A DNA stretch of 64,000 nt, taken from Oligoflexus sp. (GTDB lineage: Bacteria; Bdellovibrionota_B; Oligoflexia; Oligoflexales; Oligoflexaceae). A model generated the notes under the pieces. That model did not search any database, was not told the DNA's origin, and worked only from the letters and a program-made list of their open reading frames with translations. Below are positions 36,265 to 45,002 of this stretch, piece after piece. The DNA lies in contig NZ_DASTAT010000026.1 of the NCBI RefSeq assembly GCF_035712445.1, forward strand, positions 62,001 through 126,000, written 5' to 3'. A program made the position numbers and the translations under genes. Every line of letters starts with the position of its first letter. Within the stretch, counting starts at the first letter, position 1.

Positions 36265-37788
36265 TCAACTCTGTCCTTTGGAGCGCTCGAGCGGTACGAA
36301 AAAGAAAGAGCCCTCGCGCTCGACGCGCAGCAGCACACGATCCTGATTTTTGGTGAGATCAAGGAATTCCTTGGGCTTGCTGATCGCCTGGTTATTAACG
36401 GCGAGGATGACATCACCCGCATGCAAACCAGCCTGGTCACCGGCTGATCCTGGCTGCACGGACTGAATGATCAGGCCTGTGCGACTCGCGAGCCCATACT
36501 GCCTTGCAAGGCCTTCGTTCATCGGCAAAAGACTCAGACCAAAGACATTATCCAATCGAGGAACCGGCTGAGTCGGAGTGTTCGGGCTTCCCGCTGGTGC
36601 CGCCTCATCAGGATAGGTTCCCAGCTGAACCTCCACGTCCCGACTCGAGCCGTTACGAAGGAGAGTGACTTTGATCTTCGAGCCCGGCAGCATCAATCCC
36701 ACAGTATTCATAAGATCCGCTGCCGTGCGAATAACTGTTTCATTGACACGCGTGATAATATCTCCCACCTGAATGTCCGCAGCGCGCGCGGGACTATTAT
36801 CCGCGACATGAGCGACCAAAGCTCCTTCTGTGCCGACCGGAACTTTCATCGCATCCAAAAGCCCAGGATCCAAAGGCTGGAGCTGCACACCGAGGTAACC
36901 ACGCTCCACTTTTCCCGACTTGATCAGCTCATCCGCGATGCGTCGGGCCAGGTTGGAAGGAACGGCGAAGCCGATGCCGTTATAGGCACCGGAGTTCGAG
37001 AAGATCGCGGTATTCACGCCAACCACCTGGCCGGCGATGTTCACCAAAGGACCACCGCTATTGCCAGGATTGATCGCTGCATCCGTTTGAATGAAGTCAC
37101 CCAGCTCGGTGATATTGAGATTGCCACGGCCGATGGCGGAAATCACTCCGAAGGAAACGCTGGCTTCCAAACCAAAAGGCGCGCCGAGCGCCACGACGAA
37201 GTCCCCGACCTTGGCCTGCGACGAATCAGCAAAGGCGAGGGCCGCAAGGTTTTCCTTGGCCAGATCAGGCGCATTGATCTTCACAAGGGCGATATCCGTA
37301 CGCGCATCACGTCCCAGGACCTTGGCCGGATATTTGCGACCGTTTGGAAGTTTGACATTGATTTCATCGGCACTCTCGACCACATGATTGCTGGTCATGA
37401 TCAAACCCTGCTCCAGATTGATCACAAAACCCGAGCCCAGCCCTTCCTGCTTCATCGGCGGCGCTTCCTGCGGCGTTCGCGGACGACGCCCGGCATTGGG
37501 GCCAAACAGAAATTCGAACAGGTCGACCGCTTCAAAGGGAGTGCCGCGGACCGTGCGCGCGGTCGAGATCAGGACCACGCCCTGGTTGACCTTGCTGGCC
37601 ACAGTGGATACGCCGCGTGATAGTGTTTCAAGTGCATTGAGCGAGGCCGTTTCAGGGGAAATCGCCGGGGCCGGAACCGCGGCTGGCGGCGGGTTGGCAG
37701 CCGGCTGGGATTCGGGCACACGATTGCAGGATCCGAGCAAAAGCAGCAAAAAACCATTCAGCAGCGCGAGGCGTAAAGTTAACAGCAT
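36265..37788 (-). CDS. HtrA/DegP-type serine protease with two PDZ domains, lipoprotein
   Basis: The 507-residue protein begins with a hydrophobic signal and a lipobox, LLLLLGSC (Cys21), so it is probably lipid-anchored rather than soluble. The protease has His135 in TSNHVV, Asp165 in TDIALVK and Ser244 in NPGNSGGPL, followed by PDZ1 (about residues 290-385, RGYLGVQLQPLDPG) and PDZ2 (about residues 410-505, LIIQSVQPGSAGDQAGLHAG). It acts on misfolded envelope proteins. It is the first gene of an operon with lon, joining envelope and cytosolic quality control. GGAGGG precedes the ATG. Confidence 0.95.
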   Translation of the reverse strand: MLLTLRLALLNGFLLLLLGSCNRVPESQPAANPPPAAVPAPAISPETASLNALETLSRGVSTVASKVNQGVVLISTARTVRGTPFEAVDLFEFLFGPNAGRRPRTPQEAPPMKQEGLGSGFVINLEQGLIMTSNHVVESADEINVKLPNGRKYPAKVLGRDARTDIALVKINAPDLAKENLAALAFADSSQAKVGDFVVALGAPFGLEASVSFGVISAIGRGNLNITELGDFIQTDAAINPGNSGGPLVNIAGQVVGVNTAIFSNSGAYNGIGFAVPSNLARRIADELIKSGKVERGYLGVQLQPLDPGLLDAMKVPVGTEGALVAHVADNSPARAADIQVGDIITRVNETVIRTAADLMNTVGLMLPGSKIKVTLLRNGSSRDVEVQLGTYPDEAAPAGSPNTPTQPVPRLDNVFGLSLLPMNEGLARQYGLASRTGLIIQSVQPGSAGDQAGLHAGDVILAVNNQAISKPKEFLDLTKNQDRVLLRVEREGSFFFVPLERSKGQS

Positions 37789-37861
37789 GGTGAGCCCTCC
37801 CGCTGTTTACTTTATGCCTCCTCCATAAAAAGTCCAGCCAGTGAAAAACCTTACATATTCT

Positions 37862-38467
37862 TCAGTGCGCGGACTTTGTCGTCAGATCATACTGAAAACC
37901 GAAGGACAGAATGCGTCCTCCCATGTTCTGATTACCGTAAATTTTCCGTCCGACGGCCAGATCGGTCATTTTAAGTTCCCACTCGACCTGAGGCAGAAGA
38001 CGACTCTTCAGTTGCGTTCCGATCTCCCAGGCCGACGACAGTCCATACTTTGTCGTGCCGGCATAGGTTCTATCGGTCAGATCACTGGCCGATTCCACAT
38101 CCAGTGACACCATTCCCACCCCGGCGCCGAAGAAGGGTTCGATACCAAGAAATTCCTCACTGCCATCGAAAAAGGTCTTCCGAAAACCTGTGTGCAGAGC
38201 CATGAGGCGCACATCGCTTTCGAGATTCGCAATCCGGCTCTTGAACTGATGATGCACCAGAGAGGAAGACCAGCTGAGCCCGCTATCACGCGGCACGCCT
38301 ACCCGCAGGATGTAGCTGGGATTGTCGCTCTGATAAACGCTGTTCACAACGCCATCGAAAGGTTCATACTGCCCGACCGCAAGGCCGAATTCATAGGCCA
38401 GAGCGTGATTCGTGAATCCGCTCAGCACGAGGAGCAGAAGGTGTTGAAAGTTGAATCGTAAAGTCAT
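37862..38467 (-). CDS. outer-membrane beta-barrel protein
   Basis: I place the start at ATG 38467 (AAAGG upstream), giving a 201-residue protein with a signal peptide (LLLLVLSGFTNHALA). Strands such as YEFGLAVGQYEPFDGV, FFGAGVGMVSLDVES, SAWEIGTQLKSRLLPQVEWE and the final GRILSFGFQYDL suggest an 8-strand barrel, similar in plan to OmpW or AcfA-like proteins. The function is unknown. The first 77 bases overlap the 3' end of the phosphoesterase gene, which suggests translational coupling. Confidence 0.65.
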   Translation of the reverse strand: MTLRFNFQHLLLLVLSGFTNHALAYEFGLAVGQYEPFDGVVNSVYQSDNPSYILRVGVPRDSGLSWSSSLVHHQFKSRIANLESDVRLMALHTGFRKTFFDGSEEFLGIEPFFGAGVGMVSLDVESASDLTDRTYAGTTKYGLSSAWEIGTQLKSRLLPQVEWELKMTDLAVGRKIYGNQNMGGRILSFGFQYDLTTKSAH

Positions 38468-39299
38468 CGCGTACCTTTCCCATATGATCGATCGTTCGCA
38501 CCTGCAAAGCCGGCTTAAGATAGGAAACCTGAACATAATGATAGAAGGCGGCATCCAGCCCCGCATCGGCATGCAGGGGCGAGCCTGCGCCTCCGCTTAC
38601 GACGTAGAAGATGCCGTCCTTTTCGATGCGCGCATAGCTGTGCTCATGACCGGCGAACACGGCTGCGACCTTATACTTTTTAAAGAGTTCATGAAGCTCG
38701 TCGGTCGGCTGCAGAGGCTTGTCTTTATGATGATGCTGAGGGAAAGGCGGACGATGCACGAAGACGATGCGAAAAGGGGCGTTTTGCGCCGACTCGGAAC
38801 TCAGCTGCGTTTCCAACCAGGCCATCTGAGTCGGGCCGATCACGCCGGGACGCACTTCGAGATCCTCTGAATTCAGGATAATGCAGAAGCAGTCGCCGAT
38901 CTTTTCCACTTCATACCCGGGCGTATCGAGCTGAGGGAAGGTCGCCATGAAAAGGTCGTAGCTCCGCGCGTCCTCGACATCGTGATTGCCGATGACAGGA
39001 TAAAAGCGCTGGTTTTCAAAATACGTTTCCGTGAGCGAGACAAAGGACGGCCACTGCTCCGAACTTTTCGGAGTGGAAATCATGTCGCCGAGATGAATCG
39101 CAGCCAGAGGCCGCCCCACCATCACGGAGCGATTCTGCAGCACGGAATAGATATCATTCCCGTCCCGGCTGTCCCCGAAGATGCTGAAGTAGTATGCAGC
39201 GCCGTCGGGCAGTTGATCCGGGGTCGACCTTTGCGATGTGCCGCAGGTGGCCAGGAGCAGGAGGCTGCATACATTAAGAAATTTCTGAAAATAGCGCAT
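38391..39299 (-). CDS. metallophosphoesterase lipoprotein
   Basis: The 302-residue protein has a lipobox (LLATC, Cys19) and calcineurin-like motifs: FGDSRDG near residue 42, HLGDMIS near 70, VIGNHDVED near 102, FVHRPPFPQHH near 182 and FAGHEHSYARI near 217. All expected metal ligands are present. It would hydrolyse phosphoesters in the periplasm, close to the PhoD-like protein in role but in a different family. AAAGGAGG directly precedes the ATG. The last 25 residues (APRAERIHESRSGL at the end) overlap the downstream barrel gene and may be dispensable. Confidence 0.85.
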   Translation of the reverse strand: MRYFQKFLNVCSLLLLATCGTSQRSTPDQLPDGAAYYFSIFGDSRDGNDIYSVLQNRSVMVGRPLAAIHLGDMISTPKSSEQWPSFVSLTETYFENQRFYPVIGNHDVEDARSYDLFMATFPQLDTPGYEVEKIGDCFCIILNSEDLEVRPGVIGPTQMAWLETQLSSESAQNAPFRIVFVHRPPFPQHHHKDKPLQPTDELHELFKKYKVAAVFAGHEHSYARIEKDGIFYVVSGGAGSPLHADAGLDAAFYHYVQVSYLKPALQVRTIDHMGKVRDDFTIQLSTPSAPRAERIHESRSGL

Positions 39300-39473
39300 A
39301 CCGCCTCCTTTGGCAGAGCGGATGGGAAGAGTGCTGAATCCTGAGGTAAGAAAATTTTACTGGGTGAGAGGGTCACTCGGCAATCTGGAAATACCGGATC
39401 CACGGTTGTCCTGCTGCACGGCTTCCTATAAGCTCAGCTGCGACGCACGATCTCAGTCCAGAAGGGGACCTTT

Positions 39474-39896
39474 ATGGAATGGAAACAAAGCACAGTAACC
39501 ATTGAATCAAGCGGCGGAAAGAGCATCCTGATCACCGATCAAATCATCGCCGCGTGCCCGGATCTTCGGACGATTCAGGTGGGTATCCTTCACCTTTTTT
39601 TGCGTCACACCTCGGCATCATTAACCATCAATGAGAATGCCGATGCGGATGTCCGGCGTGATCTTGATATGGCGCTCCATCATATTGTGCCCGATCGTTT
39701 GAATTTCCGCCACACGATGGAAGGTCGCGATGATATGCCGGCGCACGTGAAATCGTCCTTGATGGGCGTGAGTTTGCAAATTCCGGTGAGCGAGGGACGC
39801 TTGATGCTGGGAACCTGGCAGGGCATTTATCTCTGTGAGCATCGGAGTCTGGGCCATAGTCGTGAAATCGTATGCACGCTCTATGGCCAGACCTGA
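39474..39896 (+). CDS. yjbQ: YjbQ family protein (UPF0047)
   Basis: The 140-residue protein matches the YjbQ/UPF0047 family over its whole length, with FLRHTSASLTINENADADVR near residue 45, DDMPAHVKSSLMG near 85 and LGTWQGIYLCEHR near 115. The conserved His residues line a pocket. A secondary thiamine-phosphate synthase activity has been reported for a homologue, but the physiological role is not settled. AAGGGG lies just before the ATG. It is convergent with the DM9-like lipoprotein gene, 3 bases apart. Confidence 0.9.
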   Translation: MEWKQSTVTIESSGGKSILITDQIIAACPDLRTIQVGILHLFLRHTSASLTINENADADVRRDLDMALHHIVPDRLNFRHTMEGRDDMPAHVKSSLMGVSLQIPVSEGRLMLGTWQGIYLCEHRSLGHSREIVCTLYGQT

Positions 39897-39899
39897 CTG

Positions 39900-41183
39900 T
39901 TATTTGAAGGCGAGGACATCAAAGTTCACGTTCACCGCGGGCGTTCCGTTATTGTTCCCCGCATAGGAGCGGCAGCCGCCCGGCATGTGCGTCCCGGCTT
40001 TGCCCGGAATCTGCGCATTCACGATCAGACAGATATAAAGGTTCGGACCGACGGTGGCCCCGGTGTCATCCGTTCCGGCCACGATGGAACCGTTGGGAAT
40101 TGCCGTCGTCGTCGTGCTCGCTGCGCCGCGCGCCCAGCGGACGAGGTCGGTCGGGTTGCCTTTATTCGCCATAAGGAGTTCATAGTTGATACTGCGATAC
40201 ACGGTCCCGCCATACTCATAAAAGCAGTTGCCGGCTTTCAAATCGTTGTTGGCCGTGATCATGGCGCCAGGCTGCAGACCACGACTCTGGCCCGTGGCAG
40301 GATCGGTGTGGCGCGAGCGGCAGATATAGCGTTTGTTATTCGCACGAGCTTCCAAGGCCACCTGCGTGGGTTGGATCAGATTGTTCTGCACCCAAAGGAG
40401 TTCCTGTTTGCTCAGCGTCATGCTCTTGGTCAAAGGCAAGGAAAAGCGCCGGGCATTGTTATAGGCCACGAACGTATAGACCCAGCTTTCTTCATTCTTG
40501 ACCGTCTTATCAATGAATTCGGCCATGGGTCCTGCGACCATGATGGTGCCGTTACCCAAAGGCTGGTTCGCAGCGTATTCCTTGCCGTCCTCGGGCATCG
40601 TCGTCAGCACATCGCGACTGCGAATGACGAGCCAGTTGCCGCTCGGAGCTTTGGGTGTGATCTTGATTTCATTGTTGCCTTCGACCATATCAATCTGATC
40701 GCTGATGCTCGGAAACTCCGGAGCCCAGACCCAGCTGGCGAGCGTGGCATAAGTCTGTTCTTCGCCGCTCGCGGACTTGCCGATCACACAGAGTGCGACG
40801 ATAGCAGGGCTCTCGCGACGACTGGCCAGATCGATTTTAATGGGCGACGCTGCCGGCATATAGGCCGAAAATCCAGCTGATATCTGACAGTCCGTGGCCG
40901 ACTCCACGATCTTCCACTTGTACTCCGCGACACCTGTCACGCTGATATCAAACTGCGAGTTCGGGCTTTTGGCATCGGGATATCCCGAAAGTTTAGCCTG
41001 AACAGGGCCTGTGGGTTGCGGTGCTTCCGCTGGCTTCATCACGGCGCCTTCACCTGGCGTAGCCGCTCCGGCCGGAGCCTGGAACGTGGCCGGAGTTTTT
41101 TTGGGACCTTGCTGAAGGTCCTTACAGGAACTCCCTAAGAGGAGGCCTCCTATGACCAAAAGAATTTGCATGTACCATCCCAT
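39900..41183 (-). CDS. lipoprotein with C-terminal DM9-like repeats
   Basis: The start is the ATG at 41183 (AGGAG upstream), giving 427 residues with a signal and lipobox (LLLGSSC, near Cys20). Residues 30-75 are a Pro/Ala-rich linker. The middle is beta-rich without a known domain. The C-terminal 130 residues look like two DM9 (DUF3421-type) repeats: RYICRSRHTD...GAMITANNDLKAGNCFYEYGG and LYICLIVNAQIPGKAG...FDVLAFK. DM9 domains in animals bind mannose-type glycans. Recognition is from pattern memory. A surface lectin-like role is inference. Confidence 0.6.
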   Translation of the reverse strand: MGWYMQILLVIGGLLLGSSCKDLQQGPKKTPATFQAPAGAATPGEGAVMKPAEAPQPTGPVQAKLSGYPDAKSPNSQFDISVTGVAEYKWKIVESATDCQISAGFSAYMPAASPIKIDLASRRESPAIVALCVIGKSASGEEQTYATLASWVWAPEFPSISDQIDMVEGNNEIKITPKAPSGNWLVIRSRDVLTTMPEDGKEYAANQPLGNGTIMVAGPMAEFIDKTVKNEESWVYTFVAYNNARRFSLPLTKSMTLSKQELLWVQNNLIQPTQVALEARANNKRYICRSRHTDPATGQSRGLQPGAMITANNDLKAGNCFYEYGGTVYRSINYELLMANKGNPTDLVRWARGAASTTTTAIPNGSIVAGTDDTGATVGPNLYICLIVNAQIPGKAGTHMPGGCRSYAGNNNGTPAVNVNFDVLAFK

Positions 41184-41348
41184 TTTCGTCTCCTGAGTTC
41201 GCGTATTTTCCCTACTAGTGCAAGACGAAGGCCACGTTCCGAGCCAGGGATAAGGTCCTGACAGAGCTGCGAAAAAAAACGGCACCATGCAAACGGACTA
41301 ACGAAAAATCCGTGGGACTGCAAAAATTCTGGTCAAAAATGTAAGAAT

Positions 41349-41741
41349 TCACGAACGAGGACGCGGCTGAAAAACAGCCTGGAAAACCCCTTCGGATCCA
41401 GCTTTTTCCTGCAGATTCCAAGGCCCGAGCCACGGGTTTTCGCGCACCAGGTTTTCGATATGAGCACGCAGGGCATCAGGCTCGCCGCTGAGTTCCACGA
41501 CGCAGCTTGCGTCCTGACAGCTGATATCCTGCACCTGAATCCCTTGCGTCCGACTGGAAAAAAGAGCCGCGATCTGATCACGAGGGGACTCTGCCTCCAC
41601 GCGAACCGTGGTCCGGGTTGTGCTCTTGCCGAGCGGATTCATGTTCACGATGAGAGGCTTTTTTCCACTTTCGCTGAGCATGGTCCAGGCGGCGCCGATA
41701 GCCAGCACAGCCGCAAGGGGAAGAACGGATTTTTTATTCAT
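41349..41741 (-). CDS. membrane-anchored small protein, paralogue of 16432-16890
   Basis: The 130-residue protein begins MNKKSVLPLAAVLAIGAAWT, a single hydrophobic anchor. Its C-terminal domain has ISCQDASCVVELSGEPDALR followed by LVRENPWLGPWNL, matching the paralogue's VECADNRCTVELEARGD and HPEFGT. The shared C-x4-C pair is probably a disulfide. The linker is shorter than in the paralogue. It lies alone between the DM9-like lipoprotein and the GMC oxidase gene. Function unknown. Confidence 0.75.
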   Translation of the reverse strand: MNKKSVLPLAAVLAIGAAWTMLSESGKKPLIVNMNPLGKSTTRTTVRVEAESPRDQIAALFSSRTQGIQVQDISCQDASCVVELSGEPDALRAHIENLVRENPWLGPWNLQEKAGSEGVFQAVFQPRPRS

Positions 41742-41938
41742 GCAGAGTCATCCTCATTCTGGTCCTCAAGCCCTTATACTGCAATCGGGTGGGACTTCTG
41801 AGTCTTTTCCCACATTCAAAATTATTCAATGCTCAGGCCCATGGACGAGGCGGCTTTGCCTTCGTTCTTTTTCATTTGACACTCGCACCCCGTGCGATAG
41901 CATGCATCGTCTTCCCAGAAACAAGCGAGGCCTTCAGG

Positions 41939-43555
41939 ATGAGTCAGGGTGCGGCTTTTGATTTTGTCATAATCGGTTCCGGGTTTGGCGGCAGCGTTTC
42001 GGCCCTGCGTTTGGCCGAGAAGGGTTATACGGTCAAAGTCCTGGAGCAGGGACGAAGATTCGAGGCCCGTGATTTTCCGCGAACAAATTGGAATCTGAAA
42101 CGCTGGCTCTGGATGCCTTTCGTGAACTTCCTGGGCCCATTCAAGATGTCTTTTTTCAAGAATATCACCGTCTATTCCGGAGTGGGTGTCGGCGGCGGCT
42201 CTTTGGTTTACGCCAATACTTTGCCCGTTCCCAAGGATGGATTCTTCCGCGCGTCCTCATGGTCTCACCTGGCGAATTGGAAGCAGGAACTTTTGCCTTA
42301 TTATGACACGGCCAAGCGCATGCTGGGTGTAGCTACCAATAAGCATTTTACGCTGACCGATAAAGTCATGGAGGAGATCGCGGAGGAAATTCATTGCCGC
42401 GATCAATTCCAGGCCACGGATGTTGCCGTCTATTTTGGTCAGCCGGGGAAAACTGTCGATGATCCCTATTTTAATGGCGAAGGACCGCGGCGCACAGGCT
42501 GCACCTTCTGCGGCGCGTGCATGACTGGCTGTCGCGTCGGAGCCAAGAACACGCTGGATAAGAATTATCTTTACCTGGCGGAAAAACGCGGCGCTTCCAT
42601 TCAGGCGGATTCCAGGGTCACGGCCGTGCGACCTTTGCCAGACGGAGGTTACGAGCTGACTGTCAAGCGACGCAAAGGCTGGATGCGCGCCTCCAAGGAA
42701 AAGATTCGAGCGAAGCAGGTCGTGTTCAGCGGCGGTGTGCTGGGCACGGTCGAACTCCTTTTGAAAATGCGTCAGGATCCCAAAGGCCTGCCCAAACTCT
42801 CGCCCACGCTGGGCCAGTTCGTGCGGACGAACAACGAATCCATCATTGGCGTTTGGACGGCCAACCCCCAATATAATTTTTCCAAAGGCATTGCGATCAG
42901 CTCGATCATCCACACCGATGAGCACTCGCATATCGAGCCGGTTCGCTACGGCAGTGGATCCGGATTCTTTCGCCTGCTCCTGGCGCCGCATGCTCCAGGA
43001 CCGAATGTTTGGAGCCGAAGCCTCGCCATGTCGAGCGCCTTTGCCGTGGAGCCGCTGCGCTGGCTGAAGGTCCTTTTGCAGCCTGATTTCAGCAAGCATT
43101 CGCAGATCCTTCTTTACATGCGCAGTCTCGATGGAACCCTGAGTTTCGTCATGAAGCGGCGGCCCTGGTTCGGCCTGAAACGCACCATGGGCTCGACGTT
43201 GGGAGCGGATGGGCGCAAGCCGGTCGCCTTTATGGAAGAGGCCACGCAGCTGGCCCGTCTTTTCGCAAAAAGAGTCGATGGGCTTTTGGCCAATGTCTTT
43301 ACCGAGTCTGTTTTCGGTATCGCATCGACCGCGCATATTCTAGGCGGCTGCTGCATGGGGCAGGATGCCAGCGAAGGCGTCATTGATCATCAGCACCGGG
43401 TCTTTGGTTACGATGGGCTCTATGTGATCGATGGAGCTGCTGTCTCGGCCAATCCTGGCGTGAATCCTTCGCTGACGATCACGGCGCTTGCGGAAAGGGC
43501 CATGAGTTTCATACCGCCGAAAAGACAAGAGCTGATGCTCGATCATCAGCCATGA
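41939..43555 (+). CDS. GMC-type / cholesterol-oxidase-like flavoprotein
   Basis: I place the start at ATG 41939, which begins MSQGAAFDFVIIGSGFGGSV, the FAD-binding Rossmann loop. A cluster of cysteines, GCTFCGACMTGCRVGAKNTL near residue 195, is characteristic of the cholesterol-oxidase-like subgroup. The C-terminal FAD part contains TAHILGGCCMG near 462 and DGAAVSANPGVNPSLTITA near 500. It would oxidise a hydroxyl group, possibly on a sterol or other lipid. It is first of four genes in a row (to 46704). Total 538 residues. GAGG precedes the start. Confidence 0.85.
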   Translation: MSQGAAFDFVIIGSGFGGSVSALRLAEKGYTVKVLEQGRRFEARDFPRTNWNLKRWLWMPFVNFLGPFKMSFFKNITVYSGVGVGGGSLVYANTLPVPKDGFFRASSWSHLANWKQELLPYYDTAKRMLGVATNKHFTLTDKVMEEIAEEIHCRDQFQATDVAVYFGQPGKTVDDPYFNGEGPRRTGCTFCGACMTGCRVGAKNTLDKNYLYLAEKRGASIQADSRVTAVRPLPDGGYELTVKRRKGWMRASKEKIRAKQVVFSGGVLGTVELLLKMRQDPKGLPKLSPTLGQFVRTNNESIIGVWTANPQYNFSKGIAISSIIHTDEHSHIEPVRYGSGSGFFRLLLAPHAPGPNVWSRSLAMSSAFAVEPLRWLKVLLQPDFSKHSQILLYMRSLDGTLSFVMKRRPWFGLKRTMGSTLGADGRKPVAFMEEATQLARLFAKRVDGLLANVFTESVFGIASTAHILGGCCMGQDASEGVIDHQHRVFGYDGLYVIDGAAVSANPGVNPSLTITALAERAMSFIPPKRQELMLDHQP

Positions 43556-43583
43556 AATAGCCATTTTTATTGGGGTGCAGAAC

Positions 43584-44999
43584 ATGACCAAGACCTTACC
43601 CAAAGTTGCCATCATCGGTGCCGGTTCCAGCGGGATGATCGCCTGTCGCGAGCTTAAGGTGCGCGGCATTCCCTTTGACTGCTTTGAAAAGGGCAGTAAA
43701 GCCGGAGGCAACTGGATCTTTAAAAACGACAACGGGATGTCGGCCGCGTATCGGTCCCTGCACATCAACACTTCAAGGCAGCAGATGGAATTTCAGTGCT
43801 ATCCCATGCCGCAGCACTTCCCGACCTTTCCGCATCATTCGCAGATCGCGGAATACTTCGATGGCTTTCTGAATCATTTTCGCCTGAAGGAAGACATCAC
43901 CTTCAACACCGAAGTGAAGAAAGCCGAGCCCCTGGCCGATGGCAGATGGCAGCTGACGCTGTCGAACGGCAAGCAGCCGACCTATGACGCCGTGATCGTA
44001 GCCAACGGCCACCACTGGGATCCCAGGTGGCCAGAGCCGGCATTTCCAGGCGAATTCAAGGGCCTCGTGATGCATTCGCACGCTTATATGGATCCCACCG
44101 ATCCGCATAACCTTATTGACAAGAACGTGCTGGTCGTCGGCATGGGGAACTCGGCCATGGACATTGCCTGTGAACTCGGCAATCGCGGAGTGGCGCGCAA
44201 TGTCTTCCTATCGGTGCGCTCGGGTGCCCATATCATGCCGAAGTTTTTCGGCAGCAAGCCCTCGGATGGATTTTTACGGCATCCTGGTGCGACGCCGCGT
44301 TGGTGGGAGCACCTCGTTCCCTATCGCTTTTTTGAAAAGTTGGCGTTTCCCGTCATCGGCTGGAAAATAAAAAACGCCGTGGGCAAGCCTGAAGCCTATG
44401 GTCTGCCGAAGCCGAAACACCCCTTCGGTATGCAGCATCCGACGATATCGAGCGAGATTCACATTCGCCTTGGCAGTGGTGATGTGAAACCGAAGCCGAA
44501 TATCAAAGAGCTGCAGGGTGATCGGATTCAGTTCGTCGATGGTTCGGTGGAGCCTATTGATGCCATCATCTATGCGACCGGCTATAAGATCAGTTTTCCC
44601 TTCTTTGAAAAAAACGTTCTGCCCTACGAGAACAACGATCTTCCACTGTTCAAGCGCATGATCAGCCCACGCTATGATAATCTTCTGTTCCTGGGCCTTG
44701 TGCAGCCGCTCTGCTCGATCATGCCGATCGCCGAGCTGCAGTCGTCCTTCATGGGCGACTATCTGCTCGGGAAATATCGTTTGCCGGACAAGGAGACGAT
44801 GAAGAAGGTGATGCTGGACGAGCATGAGATGATGAAGTCGCGCTATACGAAGTCGGAGCGCCACACGATTCAGATCAACTGTCTGGAATATACCTACGAC
44901 CTGCGGAAGGAAATCAAGGCTGGCGAGAAGCGGGCCCGGCGCTTTGCGGAAAAACCTCAGGCGCTGCCCTCCACCTTCCCTACTACTGTCAGGGCTTGA
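43584..44999 (+). CDS. flavin-containing monooxygenase (FMO type)
   Basis: The ATG at 43584 follows GGGGTG. The 471-residue protein has an FAD motif (VAIIGAGSSGM near residue 8), the NADPH motif (VLVVGMGNSAMD near 185) and the fingerprint F-x-G-x3-H-x3-Y in FKGLVMHSHAY (about residue 160), which marks the FMO class rather than the Baeyer-Villiger class that ends in W. It would oxygenate a soft nucleophile or carbonyl using NADPH and O2. It starts 28 bases after the GMC gene, as part of the same operon. Confidence 0.88.
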   Translation: MTKTLPKVAIIGAGSSGMIACRELKVRGIPFDCFEKGSKAGGNWIFKNDNGMSAAYRSLHINTSRQQMEFQCYPMPQHFPTFPHHSQIAEYFDGFLNHFRLKEDITFNTEVKKAEPLADGRWQLTLSNGKQPTYDAVIVANGHHWDPRWPEPAFPGEFKGLVMHSHAYMDPTDPHNLIDKNVLVVGMGNSAMDIACELGNRGVARNVFLSVRSGAHIMPKFFGSKPSDGFLRHPGATPRWWEHLVPYRFFEKLAFPVIGWKIKNAVGKPEAYGLPKPKHPFGMQHPTISSEIHIRLGSGDVKPKPNIKELQGDRIQFVDGSVEPIDAIIYATGYKISFPFFEKNVLPYENNDLPLFKRMISPRYDNLLFLGLVQPLCSIMPIAELQSSFMGDYLLGKYRLPDKETMKKVMLDEHEMMKSRYTKSERHTIQINCLEYTYDLRKEIKAGEKRARRFAEKPQALPSTFPTTVRA

Positions 45000-45002
45000 C
45001 CC

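Noticed and set aside
34855..36447. 530-codon plus-strand ORF opposite lon and the end of the HtrA gene
   Set aside because: It is antisense to a full-length, motif-complete Lon protein and has no signal or domain of its own; long antisense frames are common at this base composition.
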